Shown here in pieces: positions 49,975 to 58,892 of a DNA stretch of 64,000 bases. A model generated the notes under the pieces. It did not search any database. It worked only from the letters and a program-made list of their open reading frames with translations, and was not told where the DNA came from. Numbering within the stretch: position 1 is the stretch's first letter; every line of letters starts with the position of its first letter. Both the position numbers and the translations under genes were made by a program. Origin of the DNA: Gilliamella sp. Occ3-1 (lineage in GTDB: Bacteria > Pseudomonadota > Gammaproteobacteria > Enterobacterales > Orbaceae); NCBI RefSeq assembly GCF_001690655.1, contig NZ_LZHQ01000004.1:124001-188000 (forward strand). The letters run 5' to 3'.

Positions 49975-50823
49975 TTACATCGGAATTGTCCATAAGTTAT
50001 AAAATGCAATACGCCCACTGATTTCGCCAATGAAGATACCAATAAAGGCAATGCTATAAATAATTGTTGAATTACGTTTTTGCCAAATGTTGATAGTCAT
50101 TAATATTAATGCCATGATTAATAGTATGCATTCAATCATCATCCAGCTATGTTGTTGATGAGTAAGTTCTGGTGCGATTGTGGCCATTAAGTGGGTATAA
50201 GGTACTTTCAATAAAATAATAAATAAGCTTCCTGTCATACAAGCCATATAACCATGTCGCGGTAGTCCTAATAGTGTGATAGCAGCGCCTCCTAAAGCTA
50301 GCATGGCAGTGTACATTTGTATCGCGGTGTAATAGGTGTTCCATGTTTTTACGGTTGGTAACATATAGGTTAATACAATCGTCCAAACAAAAAATAGACT
50401 GATGATAGTTAAAAGTGTTGCCAATATTTGCTCTAAGTGCGGAATTTGCTTGAGTTGCAAACAAATCTTTTTGATTATTTTTAATTTATTGGTATTCGGA
50501 TGTAGTACATAATAGTTTATTAGCACCCATGCAAAGGTAACACCGAATAATACGCCAAAGGTGAAAATTTCATTACTCATTGGTGATCGCCCAATACCAA
50601 ATATAACATTTAACGCGCGCAAGGGTTTACCTAGATGAAACGAGGCTATCGCCATACCTATAGCCATAAAAATTAGAGCGATTATATTGATTTTTTGGAT
50701 AATAATATTCCGATTTGGGTCACGATTAACTAAATAAAATAGCCCTCCTAACCATACCATACCAGCGGATAACTGCCCAAATACAGTAAAAAAAACCAAT
50801 GGTAATTCATGCATATAACTCAT
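49975..50823 (-). CDS. dmsC: DMSO reductase membrane anchor subunit DmsC
   Basis: Integral membrane anchor with about eight helices (282 aa) that takes electrons from the quinol pool and passes them to DmsB. The N-terminus MHELPLVFFTVFGQLSAGMVW and SFHLGKPLRALNVIFGIGRS SPMSNEIF-type segments are typical. It overlaps dmsB by ATGA. Confidence 0.92.
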   Translation of the reverse strand: MSYMHELPLVFFTVFGQLSAGMVWLGGLFYLVNRDPNRNIIIQKINIIALIFMAIGMAIASFHLGKPLRALNVIFGIGRSPMSNEIFTFGVLFGVTFAWVLINYYVLHPNTNKLKIIKKICLQLKQIPHLEQILATLLTIISLFFVWTIVLTYMLPTVKTWNTYYTAIQMYTAMLALGGAAITLLGLPRHGYMACMTGSLFIILLKVPYTHLMATIAPELTHQQHSWMMIECILLIMALILMTINIWQKRNSTIIYSIAFIGIFIGEISGRIAFYNLWTIPM

Positions 50824-51434
50824 ACCTCCTCAGGATTAAGTACTTTACCTAATGTATCACCAGATGCCTTGGCATGTGCATGTGGTTTTATCACAATATT
50901 AGGTTTAGTAAGCTGTGAACTTGGTAGTGGTGCAATATTGCATTCATCACCATAGCGATGACGCAGTTTCTCTATTTCGTCAAAATCTAACGCACGCTGA
51001 GGGCAAGATTCAACGCATACTGGTTTTAAACCTTTAGCCACACGTTCATAACAGCCATCACATTTTGACATGACCTTTTTTTGATGATCATATTGCGGTG
51101 CTCCATAAGGACAACGCATTTCGCAATATCGACAACCAATACAAACATCTTGATTAACAACCACTAAACCATCTTGCTTTCGTTTATGCATTGCACCTGT
51201 TGGGCAACCTTGTACACAGGCTGGTTCTTCACAGTGATTACATGAGATAGATAAATAATAGGTAAAGGTATCGTTTTGCCACATACCATCAACCTGCTGC
51301 CAAGCACCTCCACCATATTCATAAACACGGCGAAAATGAACACCTAAAGCATTGTCTTTTTCGTCTTTACAACTGAGTTGGCAGGTTTTGCAACCGGTAC
51401 ATTTTGATGAATCAATATAAAATCCATATTGCAT
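50820..51434 (-). CDS. dmsB: DMSO reductase iron-sulfur subunit DmsB
   Basis: Electron-transfer subunit with four [4Fe-4S] clusters. The four Cys groups are CTGCKTCQLSCKD, CNHCEEPACVQGCP, CIGCRYCEMRCPYGAP and CDGCYERVAKGLKPVCVESCP. It is 204 aa, the family's length. It links DmsA to the membrane anchor DmsC. Confidence 0.96.
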   Translation of the reverse strand: MQYGFYIDSSKCTGCKTCQLSCKDEKDNALGVHFRRVYEYGGGAWQQVDGMWQNDTFTYYLSISCNHCEEPACVQGCPTGAMHKRKQDGLVVVNQDVCIGCRYCEMRCPYGAPQYDHQKKVMSKCDGCYERVAKGLKPVCVESCPQRALDFDEIEKLRHRYGDECNIAPLPSSQLTKPNIVIKPHAHAKASGDTLGKVLNPEEV

Positions 51435-51455
51435 TTTTATTATCCGCTCTTTAAT

Positions 51456-53909
51456 TTACGACGTTAATCCTGTAACCGATAATGGTTTAACTTCAACCAG
51501 ATTGGTATGCTGCGGATTCGATTTTGCAAGTACTGTTGGGCGCAATGATGTTAAGCGATTAATACATCCGCCAATATCAATCCCAGCTACATTAGTTTTA
51601 GCCCATAAACCTTGAGGAATCGCAATCACACCTGGTAATATCCTTGGCGTAACTTTGGCAGGAATATACACACGACCACGATCGTTATAAACTTCAACCA
51701 ATTGCCCATGCTTAATCTGCCTTTGCTCAGCGTCAAATGGATTGATCCAAATGCTACTGGCAACAGCCTCACGCAATTGCGGTAAATTACTGTAAGAAGA
51801 ATGACATTGGCCTTTGGTATGAAACCCAATAAGTTGCAATGGGTATTTTTTACGTTTTGGTTTATCTTCACTGCCTTCAATAGCAGGCAAATATGCCGGA
51901 ATTGGATAAAGTTTATCATCTTTATCAAACTCCCACTCACTGGCAATTTTTGCTAATGCCTCCGAATAAATTTCGATTTTTCCTGATGGTGTACTTAAAG
52001 GATTTTTAAGAGGATCTTCTCTAAATGCTTGTAAACCAATCTGAGTATCACTATTAGTTAACTTACGATCAATTACCCCCATACCATCGGTTTCGGCAAA
52101 AGTTGGCAGATTAGGATTTTGTTTGCGGAGTTTTTCATAGCAATATTCTATCCACTCATCTTGAGTACGACCTTGTGTAAATTTATCTTTTACGCCCAGC
52201 TTTTCAGAAAGATCGGTTAATACATCATAAGCTGCCCGGTTTTCCCAAAGAGGTTTAATAGCCCGTTGCATTCGAATTAAATAACTATAAGCACCTGATG
52301 CATAAGAGTTATTAATCAAATCATTATTTTCTACCGATGACACATCGGGTAGCAGTAAATCTGCATATTTGGCTGATGCGGTCATATGCGTATCCCAAAC
52401 AAGAATAAATTCACATTTAGATTCATCTTGCAAAATTTGGTGAGTACGATTGAGATCAGCATGTTGATTACCAATAACATTACTTGCATAACTCCAAATA
52501 AATTTAATACCAACATCAAGTTTATCTTTACCAAGTAAATAAGAGTTTTTAGCTGTCATACTAAGCGGATTTTCAATCGCTTTGGTCCATAAAAAAAATG
52601 GGATACTGGTTTTAATTGGATTTAGCAAACTTAAACTAGGAACAGGATAAGTCACACTTCCACCCCAGGTTCCAATATTAGTGCCACGTTTACCAAACTG
52701 ACCAGTGATAATAGGCAATATCATAATAGCCCTTGTGGTATGTTCACCATTTTGCCAACGTTGAGCTCCCCAACCTTGAGAAATCCATGCAGCTTTAGCA
52801 TTAACAATATCCAGTGCTAGCTTACGAATTTGTGCCGCAGCAATACCTGTCTTTTTCGCTGCCCATTCTGGTGTTTTAGGCGTTCTATCGTCACCCAATC
52901 CGAGAATATAAGATTTAAAATCACTAAAAGGCGGTGCACTGTCAGGCAATGAATCAGCGTTCCAACCGACACAATATTGATTGAGCATCGCATCATCAAT
53001 ACGATCTTCTTCAAGTAAAGCATAGCCAATAGCAGCAACTAACGCAGCATCGGTACCGGGAATAATCGGGATCCACTCAGCATTATAACCGACAACACTT
53101 TCACTACGTCTTGGATCAATAATAATTATTCTTGCCTTACTTTGTGATAATGCATTAAATAGCTCTGTAACTTGCCCACCACCAGACATTCGGGTTTCAG
53201 CAATATTTTGCCCAAACATTACAACTAGATCGGAATATTTTATTTGGTCTAATAAAGATTCTTTTGCATTACCATAAATATAGGGTTGAATGGCGGTTAT
53301 CTGTCCACTTGAATAGTCACCATGATAATTCAAGTAACCACCAATAGTACTCAAAAACCGCTTACATGCACTGCGTCCCGAAATATTTGCACCTGTAGTA
53401 CCAGTACCATATTGATAATAAATTGCCTCGTTGCCATACCGATTAATGGTATATTTAAGTTTATTGGCTAGTAGACTAATGGCTTCATCCCATGAAATAC
53501 GTTTAAATTTACCCTCACCACGTTTACCAATGCGTAGCATAGGATACTTTAAGCGTTCAGGATCATAAGTTCGCCAACGAACAGATCTGCCACGAAGACA
53601 AGGGCGAATTTGATGCAAGCCAAAAACAGAATCATTAATTCCTTCTTCTGACGTTATTTTAGTAATAATATCGTTTTTGACATGAACTTTTAAAGGACAA
53701 CGACTACCGCAGTTTACTAAACAAGCACTATAAACAATTTTTTCTTCATCTGTGGAATTAGTAGGGATTATGCTACTTTTAGCATTAGTTTTTGGAACTG
53801 CATAGACAAAAGGTAGCTGCATATTATTCGTTAGCGCTGCTACACTTGCTATAGTTAATGATTTTTGTAAAAAATTACGCCGACTTATTTTATTTTTTAA
53901 TTTGCTCAC
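51456..53909 (-). CDS. dmsA: DMSO reductase molybdopterin catalytic subunit DmsA
   Basis: Bis-molybdopterin guanine dinucleotide enzyme reducing DMSO and related S- or N-oxides as terminal electron acceptor. The twin-arginine signal is SRRNFLQKS (Arg10, Arg11). An N-terminal [4Fe-4S] site is formed by CLVNCGSRCPLKV plus a later Cys in RPCLRGRS. The active-site region is GGYLNYHGDYSSGQI, and FGQNIAETRMSGGGQ and SQGWGAQR follow. It is 817 aa. It heads dmsABCD. YnfE-like selenate specificity cannot be excluded. Confidence 0.94.
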   Translation of the reverse strand: MSKLKNKISRRNFLQKSLTIASVAALTNNMQLPFVYAVPKTNAKSSIIPTNSTDEEKIVYSACLVNCGSRCPLKVHVKNDIITKITSEEGINDSVFGLHQIRPCLRGRSVRWRTYDPERLKYPMLRIGKRGEGKFKRISWDEAISLLANKLKYTINRYGNEAIYYQYGTGTTGANISGRSACKRFLSTIGGYLNYHGDYSSGQITAIQPYIYGNAKESLLDQIKYSDLVVMFGQNIAETRMSGGGQVTELFNALSQSKARIIIIDPRRSESVVGYNAEWIPIIPGTDAALVAAIGYALLEEDRIDDAMLNQYCVGWNADSLPDSAPPFSDFKSYILGLGDDRTPKTPEWAAKKTGIAAAQIRKLALDIVNAKAAWISQGWGAQRWQNGEHTTRAIMILPIITGQFGKRGTNIGTWGGSVTYPVPSLSLLNPIKTSIPFFLWTKAIENPLSMTAKNSYLLGKDKLDVGIKFIWSYASNVIGNQHADLNRTHQILQDESKCEFILVWDTHMTASAKYADLLLPDVSSVENNDLINNSYASGAYSYLIRMQRAIKPLWENRAAYDVLTDLSEKLGVKDKFTQGRTQDEWIEYCYEKLRKQNPNLPTFAETDGMGVIDRKLTNSDTQIGLQAFREDPLKNPLSTPSGKIEIYSEALAKIASEWEFDKDDKLYPIPAYLPAIEGSEDKPKRKKYPLQLIGFHTKGQCHSSYSNLPQLREAVASSIWINPFDAEQRQIKHGQLVEVYNDRGRVYIPAKVTPRILPGVIAIPQGLWAKTNVAGIDIGGCINRLTSLRPTVLAKSNPQHTNLVEVKPLSVTGLTS

Positions 53910-54424
53910 ACTATTTCCCGATGTTTATATGGGATATATTGATAATAATACTAAAAAATAAATAAACAAACTAAAAGCAACAAAAAATTGCCATTAATTG
54001 ACATGAACTCAATAAGAGGATTATCAAATAGATTAGTAATGTACAATGCCAATATTTTTATTTTTAACATTACAAATTTTTTGAATATCAAATTATAATT
54101 TCCCCCCTAAAAATAGTACAGCAAAAAGTAGAATATTATTCATGCAATGTAAAAAATAGGTGTCTAGCAGATTGATTATAAAATTGTTTCTTATATTTTA
54201 GATGTTTTCATCGCTAGCACTAACTACTCGCTATAAAAAGAAATTTCTATTTTTGCAGAACAATTTTAGAGGATTGCTGTAAGCGCAATTATTCAATACT
54301 TCGGCGGTAGTTAGACAGCACCATTCATTTTTTAAGCATAATCACCGCTTTATATTCGCATTACACTCTGAATTATTGCATAATACAGAGTGTATAAACT
54401 ATAAAAATTGAGTTAGGAATAATT
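53910..54424. other. divergent regulatory region between dmsA and ubiU
   Basis: 515 bases without a credible gene. It must carry the promoters of both anaerobic operons. I find no strict FNR site; imperfect candidates are TTGATAATAATACT near 53939 and the split dyad TTGACATGAACTCAA near 53998. A clear dyad before ubiU is listed separately. The centre (54050-54300) is plain AT-rich sequence. Confidence 0.5.
54363..54393 (+). promoter_or_regulatory. dyad element in the ubiU promoter
   Basis: ACACTCTG (54363-54370) is complementary to CAGAGTGT (54386-54393), and the interior ATTAT...ATAAT adds further symmetry. It ends 31 bases before the ubiU start and overlaps a possible -35/-10 pair (TTGCAT, 18 bases, TATAAA at 54400-54405). 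It could be a repressor or activator site, or a terminator-like stem in the leader. Confidence 0.5.
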
Positions 54425-55420
54425 ATGGAACTTCTTTGTCCAGCGGGATCTTTACCATCATTAAAAGTGGCCATTGATAATGGCGCTGATGCTGTTTATA
54501 TTGGTTTGAAAGACGATACCAATGCCCGTCATTTTGCTGGTTTAAATTTTAATGAAAAGCGATTGATTGAAGCTTCAGATTATGTACACAAACACGGCAA
54601 AAAATTGCATATTGCTATTAATACTTTTGCCCATCCAGAAAATTTTCAGCGTTGGCAATGTGCGGTTGATACTGCGGCTAATATTGGTGCTGATGCTTTA
54701 ATTATTGCCGATCTTGCTATGCTTGATTATGCGGCTGAAAAATACCCTAATCTTGAGCGTCATGTTTCTGTGCAAGCGTCGTCGACCAATGAAGAGTCGA
54801 TTAAGTTTTACTATAATAATTTTCAGGTACATCGCATTGTTTTGCCACGCGTACTTTCGATGCATCAAGTTAAACAGTTATCACAAGTTTCGCCAGTTCC
54901 GCTTGAAGTGTTTGCTTTTGGTAGTTTGTGTATTATGGCGGAAGGTCGATGTTATTTGTCATCTTACTTAACTGGCGAATCCCCTAATACCGTTGGCGCA
55001 TGTTCGCCTGCCAAATTTGTTCGTTGGGAAGAAACTGAGAAAGGACTGGAATCAAGACTGAATAATGTGTTAATTGATTGCCACAAGAAAGGCGAGAACG
55101 CAGGTTATCCAACTCTATGTAAAGGTCGTTATTTTGTTGGTCAGGAGCTTTATCATCCTATCGAGGAGCCAACAAGTTTGAATACCATTGAGCTATTGCC
55201 TGAACTGTTTGCTGCTAATATCGCATCGGTCAAAATAGAAGGTCGTCAGCGTAGCCCAGCTTATGTCGAGCAAGTTACAAAAGTATGGAGACAAGCTATC
55301 GATCGCTATAAGGCTAATCCGCAATCGTTCCAAGCTGAACAACGCTGGATCGATACGCTTGGTTCGGTGTCAGAAGGCACACAAACAACATTAGGCGCTT
55401 ATCACCGTAAATGGCAATAA
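54425..55420 (+). CDS. ubiU: oxygen-independent ubiquinone synthesis protein UbiU (U32 peptidase family)
   Basis: With UbiV it hydroxylates the ubiquinone ring without oxygen, using prephenate as oxygen donor. It is 331 aa. The four Fe-S ligands Cys169, Cys176, Cys193 and Cys232 (FGSLCIMAEGRCYLSS, VGACSPAK, YPTLCKGRY) fall at the same positions as in E. coli YhbU. The N-terminus MELLCPAGSLPSLKVAIDNG is the family's. It starts the ubiU-ubiV-csdA-csdE run. Confidence 0.96.
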   Translation: MELLCPAGSLPSLKVAIDNGADAVYIGLKDDTNARHFAGLNFNEKRLIEASDYVHKHGKKLHIAINTFAHPENFQRWQCAVDTAANIGADALIIADLAMLDYAAEKYPNLERHVSVQASSTNEESIKFYYNNFQVHRIVLPRVLSMHQVKQLSQVSPVPLEVFAFGSLCIMAEGRCYLSSYLTGESPNTVGACSPAKFVRWEETEKGLESRLNNVLIDCHKKGENAGYPTLCKGRYFVGQELYHPIEEPTSLNTIELLPELFAANIASVKIEGRQRSPAYVEQVTKVWRQAIDRYKANPQSFQAEQRWIDTLGSVSEGTQTTLGAYHRKWQ

Positions 55421-55505
55421 GGTGTGAGTTAGCAATAGGTAATGTGCTAACAGCATCAACGTAAATCATTGAGAAAGATCTAACATAAATATAGTGAGCA
55501 AAACC

Positions 55506-56384
55506 ATGAAATACGCATTAGGACCAGTGTTTTATTATTGGCCTAAAACCACAACAGAAGCGTTTTATTACGCCGCTAAAGAAAGTCAAGCGGATATTAT
55601 TTATATGGGCGAAACGGTTTGTACCAAGCGCCGTGAAATGAAAGTACCAAACTGGATTGAATTAGCAAAAGAGATTGCTAAATCCGGTAAACAGGTAGTG
55701 CTTTCTACATTAGCTTTACTTGAAGCACCATCAGAATTAAATGACTTAAGGCAATTGGTTAATAATGGGGAGTTTTTAGTCGAAGCAAACGATTTAGCTG
55801 CCATTAATGTGGCGCATGAGCATAAATTGCCATTTGTTGCAGGTCCGGCTATTAACTGTTATAACGCTTTAACTTTAAAATTATTACAAAAACAAGGTAT
55901 GGTTCGCTGGTGTATGCCGGTTGAACTTTCTCGTGATTGGTTGAGTAATGTGCTTAAACAGTTTGAGAGTTTAAATATCGCACGAAATTTTGAAGTTGAA
56001 GTGTTTAGTTATGGTTATTTACCTTTAGCTTATTCAGCTCGCTGTTTTACCGCAAGATCGGAAGATAAGCCTAAAGATAAATGCGAAACTTGTTGTATTA
56101 AGTATCCTGTTGGACGTGAGGTGTTTTCACAAGAACAACAGAAAGTATTTGTGTTAAACGGTATTCAGACTCAAAGCGGTTATTGTTACAATTTGGGAAA
56201 TAATCTAAAAGAGATGAAAGGATTGGTTGATATCGTTAGGATTTCACCACTTGGTATTGAAACACTTGATATTATTAAGCAGTTTAAAGCTAACGAAGAT
56301 GGATTAAATCCACTACAAATTGAACATAACCGAGATTGTAATGGTTACTGGAATGGGATTGCCGGACTTGAACTTACCCAATAA
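55506..56384 (+). CDS. ubiV: oxygen-independent ubiquinone synthesis protein UbiV (U32 peptidase family)
   Basis: Partner of UbiU, carrying its own [4Fe-4S] cluster: Cys39 in GETVCTKRR and the group ARCFTARSEDKPKDKCETCC. It is 292 aa from the ATG at 55506, which matches E. coli YhbV; a GTG four codons earlier is possible. Its last 32 bases overlap the predicted csdA start, so the two are coupled. Confidence 0.95.
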   Translation: MKYALGPVFYYWPKTTTEAFYYAAKESQADIIYMGETVCTKRREMKVPNWIELAKEIAKSGKQVVLSTLALLEAPSELNDLRQLVNNGEFLVEANDLAAINVAHEHKLPFVAGPAINCYNALTLKLLQKQGMVRWCMPVELSRDWLSNVLKQFESLNIARNFEVEVFSYGYLPLAYSARCFTARSEDKPKDKCETCCIKYPVGREVFSQEQQKVFVLNGIQTQSGYCYNLGNNLKEMKGLVDIVRISPLGIETLDIIKQFKANEDGLNPLQIEHNRDCNGYWNGIAGLELTQ

Positions 56385-57564
56385 GCATTTTCTGCCTGAA
56401 CAGTTTCGGGCAAATTTTCCTGCACTTAATAGTGAAAGCATATATCTTGATTCGGCAGCAACAGCACTTAAACCGGTATCAATGATTGATGCGACATTTG
56501 TGTATTATGCCCAGAATACTGCTACTGCAAAACGTAGTTTACACCAAGATGCTTTGCAAGTAACTGCAACAATTGATAAGGCAAGACAAAATGTTGCCGA
56601 TTTGGTTCACGCTAATAGTAGTGCTGAAATTATCTGGACACGGGGTGCAACCGAGTCAATTAACTTAATTGCGCAAAGCTATGCTCGATCGCTGTTACAA
56701 TCTGAAGATGAAATTATTGTGAGTGAATTAGAGCATCATAGTAATTTGTTACCTTGGTTGATTGTGGCTAAGCAAACGGGAGCTAAAGTCGTTAAGTGGT
56801 CGTCGGATGTTAATGAGTTATCGTCGTTAATGTCAGCTAAGACCAAGATTGTTGCAGTGACTCAAATGTCAAACGTAACTGGATTTTGCCCTGATTTAGC
56901 TAAAATAAGCAACATTGTTCATCAATATGATGCGGTTTTAATGGTGGATGGTGCGCAAGGTGTTGTTCATCATGCAATTAATGTTAACCAATTAGATATC
57001 GATTTTTATGCCTTTTCTACCCATAAATTGTATGGTCCAACGGGGCTTGGCGTTTTATATGGTAAAAAGGCATTACTTGAGCTAATGTCGGTTTGGCATG
57101 GTGGCGGTAAAATGCTAAAAAGTGCTTCGTTTGATGATTTTATTCAAGAAGATCTTCCTTATAAATTTGAAGCTGGTACGCCTAATATTGCAGGTATTGT
57201 TGGTTTTAATTCCGTACTTGAGTGGTTAAAAAGTTGGGATAATAAGCAAGCTGAAAACTACACAAAACAGCTAGCTTATTATGCAAAATCACAACTAAAC
57301 CAATTTGCCGATATTCAATTTTATAGTGTGGATGATAGCCCGATAATCACTTTTAATATCAATAATATTCATCATAATGATATTGCTATTTTGTTAAGTG
57401 AACAAAATATTGCCATCCGTACTGGTGAGCTTTGTGCCCAGCCTTTGATGAATAAATTAGGATGCCACGGAGCGGTTCGTGTTTCATTGATGCCATATAA
57501 TAATCAGCAAGATGTGGATAAATTTATTTCAGTATTGCAAAATGTAATTGAAATATTAGTGTGA
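56353..57564 (+). CDS. csdA: cysteine desulfurase CsdA
   Basis: PLP enzyme removing sulfur from cysteine for Fe-S cluster and other sulfur pathways. The Schiff-base lysine is in FSTHKLYGPTG (Lys225) and the persulfide Cys in RTGELCAQPLM (Cys361). The N-terminal FRANFPALNSESIYLDSAATA, WTRGATESINLIAQSYAR and MVDGAQGVVHH match E. coli CsdA rather than IscS. The start is uncertain among close ATGs inside the end of ubiV (56320, 56341, 56353); I chose 56353, about 404 aa. csdE follows. Confidence 0.93.
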   Translation: MGLPDLNLPNKHFLPEQFRANFPALNSESIYLDSAATALKPVSMIDATFVYYAQNTATAKRSLHQDALQVTATIDKARQNVADLVHANSSAEIIWTRGATESINLIAQSYARSLLQSEDEIIVSELEHHSNLLPWLIVAKQTGAKVVKWSSDVNELSSLMSAKTKIVAVTQMSNVTGFCPDLAKISNIVHQYDAVLMVDGAQGVVHHAINVNQLDIDFYAFSTHKLYGPTGLGVLYGKKALLELMSVWHGGGKMLKSASFDDFIQEDLPYKFEAGTPNIAGIVGFNSVLEWLKSWDNKQAENYTKQLAYYAKSQLNQFADIQFYSVDDSPIITFNINNIHHNDIAILLSEQNIAIRTGELCAQPLMNKLGCHGAVRVSLMPYNNQQDVDKFISVLQNVIEILV

Positions 57565-57632
57565 TTTTATACTGAAACGTATAGTTTCCTGAAACTTTTT
57601 TACAAACAGTTAACAGTAAATAGGTCAATATT

Positions 57633-58028
57633 ATGCTATCACAGCAAAGCTTAGCCGAATTATTCGCAAAGCAACATAATTGGCAAGATCGTTATCGACA
57701 GTTAGTGATGTTAGCAAAGCAATTACCTGATTTTCCTGAAGAGCAAAAGACAGCGCAAAATCAAGTCAATGGCTGCGAAAACCGAGTTTGGTTGACTTAT
57801 CAAAAACAGACAGATGATACCTATGTTTTTAGTGGTGATAGTGAAGGTCGAATAGTGAAAGGATTATTGGCAATCTTAATTATTGTTGCTAATAATAAAA
57901 CAGCGCAAGAAATTGCTATGCTCAATTTTCAATCCTTATTAAGCCAACTGAAAATTTCTGATGAGTTAAGCCAATCTCGTTTGCAAGGGCTTACTAAATT
58001 AATTGAGCGCATTAAATCAGTTGTATAA
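57633..58028 (+). CDS. csdE: sulfur acceptor protein CsdE (SufE family)
   Basis: Accepts persulfide sulfur from CsdA. It is 131 aa of SufE fold. The acceptor Cys is in NQVNGCENRVWLTYQ (Cys about 49), and GDSEGRIVKGLLAILI is the conserved core. It is 68 bases after csdA and ends the operon at a GC-rich terminator. Confidence 0.93.
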   Translation: MLSQQSLAELFAKQHNWQDRYRQLVMLAKQLPDFPEEQKTAQNQVNGCENRVWLTYQKQTDDTYVFSGDSEGRIVKGLLAILIIVANNKTAQEIAMLNFQSLLSQLKISDELSQSRLQGLTKLIERIKSVV

Positions 58029-58032
58029 AAAA

Positions 58033-58049
58033 GGGGGCTAATCGCCCCC
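58033..58049. terminator. terminator between csdE and dolP
   Basis: Stem GGGGGC/GCCCCC with loop TAATC, preceded by six A and followed by CAGTCTTTT. It works for csdE and possibly for the convergent dolP. Confidence 0.8.
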
Positions 58050-58073
58050 CCCAGTCTTTTGTATAGTCACTAT

Positions 58074-58652
58074 TTAATCTTCAGTATACGTATATAGTGT
58101 GATAACTTTTTTTACACCACGGACTTTACTTGCAATTTCGGCTGCTACTTTACCTTCTTCTGACGTAACAATACCAATTAAGAAAACTTCGCCGTTTTCA
58201 GTTACTACTTTAATTTTGCGAGCTTTTGTTTTGGCATCTAAAACTAACTGAGATTTAATCTGAGTCGTTATCCAAGTATCATTGGTAATAGTCCCTGCGC
58301 CAACAGGCTCTCCAATACGAATTTGGTTATAGACTTTTTTTACCCCTTCAACTTGGTAAGCAAGACTTTCGGCCTTTTCAATTTGATTACTATTTGCTTG
58401 ACCAACTAAAAGAATATTGCCACCATAAGCACTCGATATAATGCGTGATCCAATAAAAAATGGTCCGTTATTTTTAATTTTCATACCCATGCGTGAACTT
58501 AGAGTGGTATCGTCAACTTGAGTACCCGCAGTACGAGGATCGGTTGCAACTTTTGCTGTCGCACCTGCTCCAACACCAATCACGGCAGCAACACAACCTT
58601 GTAATGTTAATGCACAAGAGATTAATATTATCATTAAGCTAACTTTTTTCAT
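58074..58652 (-). CDS. dolP: outer-membrane lipoprotein DolP (YraP), dual BON domains
   Basis: Division- and outer-membrane-linked lipoprotein that binds anionic phospholipids and supports outer-membrane integrity. The signal peptide ends in the lipobox LQGC. Two BON domains follow, at about residues 45-115 (NILLVGQANSNQIEKAESLA) and 120-190 (NDTWITTQIKSQLVLD, EVFLIGIVTSEEGKVAA). ATDPRTAGTQVDD is a DolP signature. I take the ATG at 58652, two codons after the first possible one. Confidence 0.93.
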   Translation of the reverse strand: MKKVSLMIILISCALTLQGCVAAVIGVGAGATAKVATDPRTAGTQVDDTTLSSRMGMKIKNNGPFFIGSRIISSAYGGNILLVGQANSNQIEKAESLAYQVEGVKKVYNQIRIGEPVGAGTITNDTWITTQIKSQLVLDAKTKARKIKVVTENGEVFLIGIVTSEEGKVAAEIASKVRGVKKVITLYTYTED

Positions 58653-58892
58653 TATCACTCCTTATGATTTATTACGCCGTAATAATCAAATTCCAATAAA
58701 TTGCTTTTATTATGCCTTGTAGATATTGATTTGCAAATAATTTTATCATTTGAAATAAGATAAATTTTAATAATTTTTTAGTCAATAGCCTGCAATTTGT
58801 TCTAGAGTTTGATTGTTTTTATAGTAATGTCTGTTTATTTATTATTGTAAATGATTTGATTATTTTCTATATTATTAGAAATAAACTTCACG

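Noticed and set aside
53939..53952. TTGATAATAATACT as an FNR site for dmsA
   Set aside because: Only the first half-site fits; the second half deviates at several positions, so it is not listed as a site.
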